Made by a program: the position numbers and the translations under genes. A stretch of 14,318 nt of DNA from UBA3775 sp964625275 (lineage in GTDB: Bacteria; Bacillota; Clostridia; Lachnospirales; Lachnospiraceae), in contig CAZVBH010000059.1 in NCBI GenBank assembly GCA_964625275.1, forward strand, positions 1 through 14,318, given 5' to 3'. This document shows, piece after piece, positions 6,984 to 13,182 of this stretch. Within the stretch, counting starts at the first letter, position 1. Each line of letters begins with the position of its first letter. The notes under the pieces are model-generated. The model was not told the origin of the DNA. It ran no database searches and was given only the letters and a program-made list of their open reading frames with translations.

Positions 6984-7520
6984 ATGGCAGGCTATAGGAA
7001 ACTTAGTAGAACAGCAAGCCAGAGAAAGGCTTTACTTAGAGGACAGGTAACAAGCCTTTTAGTTAATGGTAAAATGGTTACTACTGAAGCTAAAGCAAAA
7101 GAAATCCGTAAGATTGCTGAGAGCATGATTGCTCTTGCAGTTAAGGAAAAGGATAATTATGAGACTGTTACTGTAACTGCAAAGGTTGCACGTAAAGATA
7201 AAGATGGTAAGAGAGTTAAGGAAGTTGTTGATGGCAAGAAGGTTGATGTTTTCGACGAAGTTGAAAAGACAATCAAGAAGGATAGCCCATCAAGACTTCA
7301 TGCTAGAAGAAAGATGAACGCTTACCTTTATTCAGCAAAGACAGTTGATGCAACTGTAAACGGAAAGAAGAAGGCAACTAAGGAAGTTGATGTTGTTAAC
7401 AAGCTTTTCGATGAAATCGCTCCTAAGTATGAAAATCGTAACGGTGGATATACAAGAATCGTTAAGATTGGTCAGCGTAAGGGTGATGCTGCTATGGAAG
7501 TTCTTATTGAGCTTGTATAA
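6984..7520 (+). CDS. rplQ: 50S ribosomal protein L17, enlarged
   Basis: An L17 of 178 residues; most bacterial L17 proteins are about 115-130. The N-terminal block MAGYRKLSRTASQRKALLRG...VTTEAKAKEIRKIAE and the C-terminal block LFDEIAPKYENRNGGYTRIVKIGQRKGDAA...IELV are standard. Between them sits a charged insertion of roughly 45 residues (about 55-101, rich in Lys, Asp, Val) and a short second one near 122-135. The ATG follows AAGGAGG. It is the last gene of the alpha operon, followed by a terminator. I have seen long L17 forms as a feature of Lachnospiraceae, but cannot verify that here. Confidence 0.95.
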   Translation: MAGYRKLSRTASQRKALLRGQVTSLLVNGKMVTTEAKAKEIRKIAESMIALAVKEKDNYETVTVTAKVARKDKDGKRVKEVVDGKKVDVFDEVEKTIKKDSPSRLHARRKMNAYLYSAKTVDATVNGKKKATKEVDVVNKLFDEIAPKYENRNGGYTRIVKIGQRKGDAAMEVLIELV

Positions 7521-7564
7521 TCTTAGATTATATAAAATTAGTGGCTGCTAATTAAAGTTAATTG

Positions 7565-7596
7565 GAGGGTGTTGAGATGTCAGCACCCTCTTTTTA
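7565..7596 (+). terminator. Terminator after rplQ
   Basis: GAGGGTG (7565-7571) pairs with CACCCTC (7584-7590), extended by one G-U and TGA/TCA pairs around a GATG loop, followed by TTTTTAT. This is a clear Rho-independent terminator closing the alpha operon 45 bases after the rplQ stop. Confidence 0.9.
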
Positions 7597-7611
7597 TATT
7601 ATCTTAAATCT

Positions 7612-7632
7612 GAATATCCGCTTTGATTGAAG
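7612..7632 (-). repeat. Short inverted partial copy of the rplM-flanking repeat
   Basis: These 21 bases match the reverse complement of 11289-11309, the left edge of repeat copy 1 and its upstream flank, at 20 of 21 positions. The first 13 bases also match repeat copy 2 exactly. It lies directly upstream of the ecfA ribosome binding site (AGGAGG at 7636). It could be a remnant of the same element or a shared short regulatory motif. Confidence 0.5.
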
Positions 7633-7645
7633 TGCAGGAGGCTGG

Positions 7646-9535
7646 ATGAGTATTATTAGTATTAAAAATTTAATTCATAATTTCGTTAAGACCAATGACT
7701 CAGGTGAGAAAATAGGAACCTTTTCTGCTGTTAATGACGTTTCACTGGATGTAGAAAAAGGCGATTTTATTGCTATACTTGGACACAATGGTTCCGGAAA
7801 GTCGACTTTGGCAAAGCATATTAATGCACTTCTATATCCAACTGAGGGTAAGGTTTATGTTAATGATGAGGATACAACCATCGAGAATAATATCCTATCA
7901 ATCAGAAGTACTGCAGGAATGGTATTTCAGAATCCTGATAATCAGATTATAGCAACTGTTGTCGAAGAGGATGTAGCTTTTGGACCTGAAAATCTAGGTG
8001 TTCCAACTGATGAAATTCGAATCAGGGTTGATGATGCACTTAAGGCTGTCAAGATGACTGAGTATCGTGAACATTCACCTAACAAGCTTTCAGGAGGTCA
8101 AAAACAAAGAGTTGCAATCGCAGGAGTCCTTGCAATGCAACCGGCCTGCATTATACTTGATGAGCCGACCGCTATGCTTGATCCGGTCGGAAGAAGAGAA
8201 GTAATAGCAACAGTTAAAAAATTGAATAAGAAGATAAATATGACAGTTATCCTTGTAACTCATCATATGGATGAAGTAATAGAAGCAGACAAGGTTTATA
8301 TAATGGATCATGGTAAAATTGCCATGTCCGGAACCCCACGTGAGGTTTTTAATCATGTAGAAGAGGTAAAAGAACTAGGACTTGATGTGCCTCAGGTAAC
8401 AGAGGTCTCCTATATGCTGGAAAAGGAAGGTTATAATATAAAACCTGTCATTTCTATAGATGAATTTATAAATACCAATTTAGGTGCTTTAAGCTCCAAT
8501 ACTTATCGGGCTAATGACAAATTAATTGGTGAATTTAAGCATACAAATAGTACTGATTCTAAGCTGAGTATACATCTTGAAAGCTTAGTCGGTTATAAAG
8601 ATGAAACAAATGAAAAAGAAGAAGGCCAAAATGACAATTATAATGTGATTTCTGCTAAGGATTCTAACAGCAACGAGAATAGTGCAGAAAGCCTGATAGA
8701 GCTTAAAGACGTAACATATACTTATGGTGCAGGCACTGCCTATGAGAAGACTGCACTTAAGAATGTAAATATTAAGATTAATTCAGGAGAATTTATCGCT
8801 CTGATTGGTCATACAGGTTCAGGAAAGTCTACTCTTATTCAGCACCTTAATGCACTAGAAAAGCCAACCAGTGGTTCTGTACTTTTTAAAGGTGAGGACA
8901 TAAATGGCGAAGAATATGATAGGAGAAAGCTTCGCACGAAGGTCGGCCTTGTATTCCAGTATCCTGACCATCAGCTATTTGAAATGAGCATAATAAAGGA
9001 CGTTGAATTTGGCCCTAAAAACCAGGGCTTAAGTGACGAAGAAGCAAGGGAGAGAGCCGAATGGGCACTTAGACTTGTAGGAGTAAAAGAGGAAAATTGG
9101 GAAGATTCCCCGTTTGACCTTTCGGGAGGTCAGAAGAAGAGAGTAACAATTGCCGGTGTTTTAGCAATGAAGCCGGAGGTCCTGATTCTTGATGAGCCTA
9201 CTGCAGGACTTGATCCGATTGGACGTGATGAAATACTTGGCGAAATCAAAAAGATATATGATGAAACTAAAATCACAGTCATCCTGGTTTCACATAGCAT
9301 GGAGGATGTTGCAAATTATGCAGGCAGAATAATAGTTATGAATCATGGAAGCGTAGCATTCGATGATACGCCTGTAAATGTATTTCATAATTATAAAGAG
9401 CTTGATGCAATTGGACTTGCTGTCCCACAGGTAACCGAGCTTTGCCACAGACTTAACAGCTCCGGAATTACGATTAACACAGATATAATAACTGTTAAGG
9501 ACTGCATAAAAGAGCTTAAGAAGCATCTGCCATAG
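7646..9535 (+). CDS. ecfA: ECF transporter ATPase, EcfA1-EcfA2 fusion
   Basis: A 629-residue protein with two complete ABC ATPase domains that would power an energy-coupling factor (vitamin or metal) importer at the membrane. Domain 1 (about 1-275) has Walker A GHNGSGKST at 46-54, Q-loop Gln95, LSGGQ at 148-152, Walker B with Glu173 and H-loop His206. Domain 2 (about 348-629) has GHTGSGKST at 388-396, Gln438, LSGGQ at 492-496, Glu517 and His550. All catalytic residues are intact. The D-loop neighbourhoods DPVGRREV and DPIGRDEI match EcfA1 and EcfA2 respectively. A polar Asn/Ser/Glu-rich linker (about 281-346) joins them. In most Firmicutes these are two adjacent genes. The ATG follows AGGAGG; ecfT begins 19 bases downstream. 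Confidence 0.93.
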   Translation: MSIISIKNLIHNFVKTNDSGEKIGTFSAVNDVSLDVEKGDFIAILGHNGSGKSTLAKHINALLYPTEGKVYVNDEDTTIENNILSIRSTAGMVFQNPDNQIIATVVEEDVAFGPENLGVPTDEIRIRVDDALKAVKMTEYREHSPNKLSGGQKQRVAIAGVLAMQPACIILDEPTAMLDPVGRREVIATVKKLNKKINMTVILVTHHMDEVIEADKVYIMDHGKIAMSGTPREVFNHVEEVKELGLDVPQVTEVSYMLEKEGYNIKPVISIDEFINTNLGALSSNTYRANDKLIGEFKHTNSTDSKLSIHLESLVGYKDETNEKEEGQNDNYNVISAKDSNSNENSAESLIELKDVTYTYGAGTAYEKTALKNVNIKINSGEFIALIGHTGSGKSTLIQHLNALEKPTSGSVLFKGEDINGEEYDRRKLRTKVGLVFQYPDHQLFEMSIIKDVEFGPKNQGLSDEEARERAEWALRLVGVKEENWEDSPFDLSGGQKKRVTIAGVLAMKPEVLILDEPTAGLDPIGRDEILGEIKKIYDETKITVILVSHSMEDVANYAGRIIVMNHGSVAFDDTPVNVFHNYKELDAIGLAVPQVTELCHRLNSSGITINTDIITVKDCIKELKKHLP

Positions 9536-9554
9536 GATTATAGAAGGAGTAAGA

Positions 9555-10352
9555 ATGTTAAGAGATATTACAATTGGTCAATATTATCCGGTGACGAGTT
9601 CTATTCACAGACTGGATCCGAGAACAAAAATAATAGTTACATTTTTTTACATCATAAGTCTCTTTCTTGTTAATAAATATATTGGCTTTGCACTACCATT
9701 TTTGTTTTTTGTGGCAGCTGTCCTTATTTCTCATGTACCAATTGGTTATATTCTGAAGGGCTTGAAGCCGATTATGTTTATAATTATGCTGACTGTAATT
9801 TTCAATGTTTTTTTCGGCTCAGGTGATGCTTTATTTAAATGGGGAATTATTTGTATAACGAAGGCGGGAATAAAAAGAGGAATATTTCTCGCAGTAAGAC
9901 TTATTCTTCTTATGCTGGGAACATCAATGCTGACGTTTACAACAACTCCAAACCAGCTGACAGATGGCCTGGAATCCGTATTCAGACCGCTAAACAAGCT
10001 AAAAGTACCTGTACATGAAATTGCAATGATGATGTCAATTGCTCTGCGATTTATACCTATCCTTCTTGAGGAAACCGATAAAATTATGAAAGCTCAGCAG
10101 GCTAGAGGCGCTGATTTTGAAAATGGAAATATAATAAAGCGTGCTAAATCGATGATACCTATTTTCATCCCACTTATTATATCCGCCTTCAGAAGGGCCT
10201 TTGATTTGGCGATGGCAATGGAAACCCGCTGCTATCATGGTGGAGAGGGAAGGACTAAAATGAAGCCTATGGCATATACCGGAGCAGATTATTTAACCTA
10301 TGTAATTGCGATGGTTTTCATAATTGTGATGGTACTAATTAAATTGTTTTAG
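9555..10352 (+). CDS. ecfT: ECF transporter transmembrane subunit EcfT
   Basis: A 265-residue membrane protein of the CbiQ/EcfT family, which couples the two ATPases to a substrate-binding S component. Hydrophobic segments fall near 27-60, 70-88, 108-130, 155-172, 198-212 and 247-264. The two coupling helices carry the Ala-Arg-Gly type signatures: ARGADFENG at 183-191 is canonical, while the second reads AMETRCYHGGEGRT at 221-234, with Thr-Arg-Cys in place of Ala-Arg-Gly. The ATG follows GAAGGAG. No S-component gene is near, so this is probably the shared group II module that serves several S proteins encoded elsewhere. Confidence 0.94.
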   Translation: MLRDITIGQYYPVTSSIHRLDPRTKIIVTFFYIISLFLVNKYIGFALPFLFFVAAVLISHVPIGYILKGLKPIMFIIMLTVIFNVFFGSGDALFKWGIICITKAGIKRGIFLAVRLILLMLGTSMLTFTTTPNQLTDGLESVFRPLNKLKVPVHEIAMMMSIALRFIPILLEETDKIMKAQQARGADFENGNIIKRAKSMIPIFIPLIISAFRRAFDLAMAMETRCYHGGEGRTKMKPMAYTGADYLTYVIAMVFIIVMVLIKLF

Positions 10353-10363
10353 CTCGACTAAAA

Positions 10364-10385
10364 TTTCTGCTGCTAGTGGCAGAAA
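10364..10385 (+). other. Hairpin after ecfT
   Basis: TTTCTGC (10364-10370) and GCAGAAA (10379-10385) form a perfect 7-pair stem with an 8-base loop, 12 bases after the ecfT stop. There is no T-run after it on the + strand (GTAAAAATTT follows), so it is not a standard terminator; it may stabilise the message end or be a weak terminator. Confidence 0.4.
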
Positions 10386-10399
10386 GTAAAAATTTGGAT

Positions 10400-10408
10400 T
10401 GTTATAAT
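10400..10408 (+). promoter_or_regulatory. Candidate extended -10 promoter for truA
   Basis: The sequence TG-T-TATAAT (10400-10408) is a perfect extended -10 element. No good -35 box lies 16-18 bases upstream. It is about 120 bases ahead of the chosen truA start, in an AT-rich gap of 178 bases that otherwise contains only the hairpin at 10364-10385. Confidence 0.35.
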
Positions 10409-10530
10409 TGCTAATAATTATTTATTAGTGATGTCTGTTTATTGTTATATACTAAGTGGTATTTATGTTAAGTAGGATATGTAATTCTAACATGTTAGAT
10501 TCATTAAATAGAACCGAATACGAGGCGAAT

Positions 10531-11268
10531 ATGAGAAGAATAAAATTAACGGTTGCCTATGATGGCACAGCCTTTCACGGCTGGCAATATCAGCCAAATC
10601 AGCGAACAATAGAGGGCGAGATAAATTCGACCCTTTCAGAGCTTGTAGGAGAAGAAATTAAGGTAATTGGTGCAAGTCGTACGGATGCAGGTGTTCATGC
10701 TTATGGAAATGTGGCTGTATTTGACACAGACAGTCGAATTCCCGGTGCTAAATTTGCCTATGCATTAAATTCAAAGCTGCCGTCTGATATTAAAATTATG
10801 TCAAGCGAAGAGGTGGCATTAAATTTTCATCCGCGGTATGATTGTCATAATAAAACCTATGAATATCATATTTCCACTTCCATATTTATGCTTCCCACAA
10901 AAAGACTCTACGCAACAAATGTGCACTATAACCTTGACGCAGATAAGATGAATGAAGCTGCTAAGATCTTCGTTGGCAGACATGACTTTGCTTCATTTCA
11001 GGCTGTCGGCTCAACTGTAGAGGATACTGTAAGAACGATTTTTTTTATAAATGTAAGAAAGACTGAGGATGAAATTGTAATTTCAGTAAATGGCGATGGT
11101 TTTCTCTACAATATGGTAAGAATAATCGCAGGAACATTGATAAATGTAGGAAATGGAAGATTGGATTCTAAGGACTGCCAAAGAATTCTTGATGGAAAAG
11201 ATCGTACTCTTGCCGGCCCTACAGCACCTGCCTGTGGCTTATTCCTTAAAGAAATTAATTACGATTAA
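10531..11268 (+). CDS. truA: tRNA pseudouridine(38-40) synthase TruA
   Basis: A 245-residue enzyme that converts uridines 38-40 of the tRNA anticodon stem to pseudouridine. With this start the catalytic aspartate is Asp52 in GASRTDAGVHAYGN. Other family blocks are the N-terminal KLTVAYDGTAFHGWQYQPNQRTIEGE, FHPRYDCHNKTYEY, GRHDFASFQAVGS and FLYNMVRIIAGTLINVGNGR. The frame extends upstream to a GTG at 10456, but the ATG at 10531 gives the family N-terminus and normal length; its ribosome binding site (CGAGGCG) is weak. It follows ecfT as in many clostridia and precedes rplM. Confidence 0.95.
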   Translation: MRRIKLTVAYDGTAFHGWQYQPNQRTIEGEINSTLSELVGEEIKVIGASRTDAGVHAYGNVAVFDTDSRIPGAKFAYALNSKLPSDIKIMSSEEVALNFHPRYDCHNKTYEYHISTSIFMLPTKRLYATNVHYNLDADKMNEAAKIFVGRHDFASFQAVGSTVEDTVRTIFFINVRKTEDEIVISVNGDGFLYNMVRIIAGTLINVGNGRLDSKDCQRILDGKDRTLAGPTAPACGLFLKEINYD

Positions 11269-11482
11269 GGTTAATTAATCCTGACATGCTTCAATCAAAA
11301 CGGATATTCCAGGTACCCTTCGCTACTTGCTCATAACCTTAAAGCCACTTCAGATAAGGTTAAATTCAGCTCATTATTATAAATAAACATGATAAATCAA
11401 AGACTAAAATACGTAGCTCAACAAATGTAAAACTAAACGCAATAAATAACGAGCTAAGTTTTTGCAAAACTTAAAATAATGG
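11269..11482. other. Intergenic stretch between truA and the rplM promoter
   Basis: No gene is visible. The first third holds repeat copy 1 and its flank. The rest (11369-11482) is very AT-rich with no ORF of note and carries a small palindrome, AAGTTTT-TGC-AAAACTT at 11456-11472, just upstream of the -35 box. AT-rich DNA here could act as an UP element for the strong rplM promoter. No obvious T-run terminator follows truA. Confidence 0.5.
11301..11368 (+). repeat. 68-base intergenic repeat, copy 1
   Basis: This segment between truA and rplM matches 12630-12697 at 65 of 68 positions in the same orientation. It contains a perfect 8-pair stem TAACCTTA (11334-11341)/TAAGGTTA (11355-11362) with a 13-base loop. 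The first stem seen in copy 2 is broken here by the sequence differences. I see no target duplication. Confidence 0.85.
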
Positions 11483-11510
11483 TTGACATATTCCTATTTT
11501 CTGTTATAAT
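11483..11510 (+). promoter_or_regulatory. Strong consensus promoter for rplM-rpsI
   Basis: A perfect -35 TTGACA (11483-11488) and a perfect -10 TATAAT (11505-11510) are 16 bases apart, and a TG-T extended -10 precedes the TATAAT. Transcription would start near 11517, giving a leader of about 70 bases before the rplM ATG. Confidence 0.9.
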
Positions 11511-11520
11511 GCAAAAGGTA

Positions 11521-11546
11521 TTGCGTGATGTCAGTAATTCGCGCGA
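11521..11546 (+). promoter_or_regulatory. Hairpin in the rplM 5' leader
   Basis: GCGTGA (11523-11528) pairs with TCGCGC (11539-11544), with two further weak outer pairs, around a 10-base loop. It lies at the very start of the predicted rplM transcript. In Bacilli the rplM leader is a known autoregulatory RNA bound by L13; I cannot say whether this shorter hairpin is equivalent. Confidence 0.4.
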
Positions 11547-11586
11547 CTTTGTTTAGAAATTATCCAAATTTATAGGAGGTAACACT

Positions 11587-12015
11587 ATGAAGACATACAT
11601 GGCAGCAACAGCTGATGTTGAAAGAAAATGGTATGTGGTTGATGCAGCAGGAAAGACCTTAGGTCGTGTTTGTTCTCAGGTAGCTTCAGTGCTCAGAGGA
11701 AAGAACAAGGCTATTTTTACTCCACATATTGATACAGGTGACTATGTTATCGTTATCAATGCTAGTAAGATCAGAGTTACTGGTAAGAAGTTAGAGCAGA
11801 AGATTTATTACAATCACTCAGATTATCCAGGTGGAATGAAAGAGACAACTCTCGCTGAAATGCTTAAGAAGAAGCCAGAGAAGGTTATTGAGCTTTCAGT
11901 TAAAGGAATGCTTCCAAAGGGACCTCTCGGAAGAAGCATGATTTCAAAGTTACATGTATACGCAGGAGCTGAGCATCCTCATGCAGCTCAGAAGCCTGAA
12001 GTATTAGAATTCTAG
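11587..12015 (+). CDS. rplM: 50S ribosomal protein L13
   Basis: A 142-residue L13, an early-assembling large-subunit protein. Family motifs are KTYMAATADVERKWYVVDAAG at the start, LGRVCSQVASVLRGKNK, the DYVIVINASKIRVTGKKLEQK block at about 52-72, and MLPKGPLGRSMISKLHVYAGAEHPHAAQKPE near the end. The ATG follows TAGGAGG with 7-8 base spacing. It starts a two-gene operon with rpsI, driven by the strong promoter upstream. Confidence 0.97.
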   Translation: MKTYMAATADVERKWYVVDAAGKTLGRVCSQVASVLRGKNKAIFTPHIDTGDYVIVINASKIRVTGKKLEQKIYYNHSDYPGGMKETTLAEMLKKKPEKVIELSVKGMLPKGPLGRSMISKLHVYAGAEHPHAAQKPEVLEF

Positions 12016-12035
12016 GCTGAAAGGAGATTAAAACA

Positions 12036-12431
12036 ATGGCTAAAGCTAACAAATTCTACGGTACAGGAAGACGTAAGAGCAGTGTTGCTAGAGTATATTT
12101 AGTACCAGGAACAGGCAAGATTACAATCAATAAGAGAGACATTGATGAATATTTCGGTCTTGAAACATTAAAAGTAGTTGTACGTCAGCCACTTACTCTT
12201 ACAGAGACTAAAGATAAATTTGATGTTATCGTTACAGTAAAGGGTGGCGGTTTCACAGGTCAGGCTGGAGCTATCCGTCATGGTATCTCACGTGCACTTT
12301 GTGTAGCAGATATTGAAAATCGTCCAGCTCTCAAGAAGGCTGGTTTCTTAACAAGAGATCCAAGAATGAAGGAAAGAAAGAAGTATGGCTTAAAGGCAGC
12401 TCGTCGTGCGCCACAGTTCAGCAAGAGATAA
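12036..12431 (+). CDS. rpsI: 30S ribosomal protein S9
   Basis: A 131-residue S9; its C-terminal tail reaches the P-site tRNA anticodon. The start KFYGTGRRKSSVARVYLVPG, the middle VKGGGFTGQAGAIRHGISRAL and the end DPRMKERKKYGLKAARRAPQFSKR are all characteristic, including the invariant terminal SKR. The ATG follows AAAGGAG, 20 bases after the rplM stop. A strong terminator lies about 120 bases downstream. Confidence 0.97.
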   Translation: MAKANKFYGTGRRKSSVARVYLVPGTGKITINKRDIDEYFGLETLKVVVRQPLTLTETKDKFDVIVTVKGGGFTGQAGAIRHGISRALCVADIENRPALKKAGFLTRDPRMKERKKYGLKAARRAPQFSKR

Positions 12432-12547
12432 TCATACGGATTATTCTTTGGATTATTCATTTATCTTTTTATTCCTCACAGCTTAGCTACCGCGATGCGA
12501 TGAGAGATGATATTAAAAAGAAATTTTCAAAACAGTTCAAATTCACT

Positions 12548-12592
12548 GGAAAGCCCTCGGAATCTATAGTTCCGAGGGCTGTTCCTTTTTAC
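12548..12592 (+). terminator. Terminator after rplM-rpsI
   Basis: AGCCCTCGGAA (12552-12562) and TTCCGAGGGCT (12570-12580) form a perfect 11-pair GC-rich stem with a 7-base loop. GGAA/TTCC outer pairs extend it past one bulge, and the sequence then runs TTTTT. This is a clear intrinsic terminator. It lies 120 bases after the rpsI stop; the stretch 12432-12547 has no gene I can support, only a short GGATTATTC direct repeat at 12438-12459. Confidence 0.88.
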
Positions 12593-12629
12593 TGCTTTTT
12601 TCTAACTATAATTTTTTTTGCTTTTAAAG

Positions 12630-12697
12630 CGGATATTCCGGGTCCGCTTCGCTACTTGCTCATAACCTTAAAGCCACTTCAGATAAGGTTAAATTCA
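12630..12697 (+). repeat. 68-base intergenic repeat, copy 2
   Basis: It matches copy 1 at 11301-11368 in 65 of 68 positions, in the same orientation. It has two stems: AAGCGGA (12627-12633)/TCCGCTT (12643-12649), and TAACCTTA/TAAGGTTA in the second half. It ends 12 bases before the 3' end of the minus-strand response regulator fragment. Confidence 0.85.
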
Positions 12698-12708
12698 CCT
12701 TTTATTTG

Positions 12709-12906
12709 TTAATATTCTTCACATTCAGCAGACCTTGATATCCACTTGTAAATCATGGATGGTCTTCCACCGGTAGAATAGTTAATAGCCATAGTTACAT
12801 AACCGGCTTCGGTCAAATATGACATATAACGCCTGATTGTTACTCGGGAAAGATACATTCCTTTAACAATTTCATACAAGGGAGTTATATAAACCTCTAA
12901 AACCAT
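12709..12906 (-). pseudogene. CitB/DcuR-type response regulator, C-terminal DNA-binding fragment
   Basis: A 65-codon minus-strand reading frame. GMYLSRVTIRRYMSYLTEAG followed by INYSTGGRPSMIYKW matches the C-terminal helix-turn-helix of CitB/DcuR/MalR-type response regulators (family pattern: LSRVTxRRYLxYL, then xYxTxGRPxxxY). These proteins normally have about 220-240 residues with an N-terminal receiver domain; none of that is here. A TAA stop lies three codons upstream of the first ATG, and the transposon-end-like sequence begins about 40 bases further, so this reads as a remnant cut off near the transposon. No partner sensor kinase is visible. A free-standing small regulator is possible but less likely. 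Confidence 0.7.
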
Positions 12907-12945
12907 TGATTTTTAGGCATTTCTTAATTTCAAATCACATAAAAC

Positions 12946-13052
12946 TGTTAGGCGACGTATTCTTTTATCCTAAGACGACAATTCGCCGACATTTAAATTT
13001 CTCCAGTTACTTAACTAAACTTCCTACAGTGTGTCGTTTTTTACGACGCACT
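12946..13052. repeat. Repeated CGAC motifs, candidate transposon end
   Basis: CGAC recurs at 12953, 12976, 12987 and 13044, and in reverse as GTCG at 13033, within about 100 bases, often followed by A/T-rich bases (CGACGTATT, CGACAATT, CGACATTT). Multiple short transposase-binding repeats at an end are typical of Tn7/Tn5053-like elements. Alternatively part of this is simply the terminator at 13028-13058. Confidence 0.4.
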
Positions 13053-13058
13053 TTTTTT
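13028..13058 (+). terminator. Terminator-like hairpin upstream of the DUF6431 gene
   Basis: AGTGTGTCGT (13028-13037) pairs with ACGACGCACT (13043-13052), with one G-U pair and a T5 loop, and six further Ts follow. No plus-strand gene precedes it closely, so it may insulate the transposon genes from outside transcription or be part of the transposon end. Confidence 0.65.
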
Positions 13059-13094
13059 ATTTACTTTTATGTAGTATACTCTTACCTGTAGGTA

Positions 13095-13140
13095 TAAAAA
13101 AAGGAAAGAGCACCTACCGACCAAAGTTCGTACTCTTTCC
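13095..13140 (-). terminator. Minus-strand intrinsic terminator
   Basis: Read on the minus strand, GGAAAGAGTAC (13140-13130) pairs with GTGCTCTTTCC (13113-13103), 11 pairs with one G-U, and is followed by seven Ts. It would end a minus-strand transcript starting to the right, inside or antisense to the DUF6431 gene. The minus strand here also reads a hydrophobic segment (about ITLIIIVLVLTAYAVALFME, 13207-13148), reminiscent of small holin-like type I toxins, but no start codon with a ribosome binding site is seen and the frame runs through the hairpin. Confidence 0.6.
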
Positions 13141-13182
13141 ATAAACAATGCAACTGCATAAGCAGTTAACACCAACACTATT

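Noticed and set aside
12500..12712. 70-codon plus-strand frame after rpsI
   Set aside because: It runs through the rplM-rpsI terminator and the repeat, so it cannot be a sensible gene; no homology recognised.
12906..13091. Plus-strand 61-codon frame in the candidate transposon end
   Set aside because: It reads through the hairpin at 13028-13058, has no ribosome binding site and no resemblance to a known protein.
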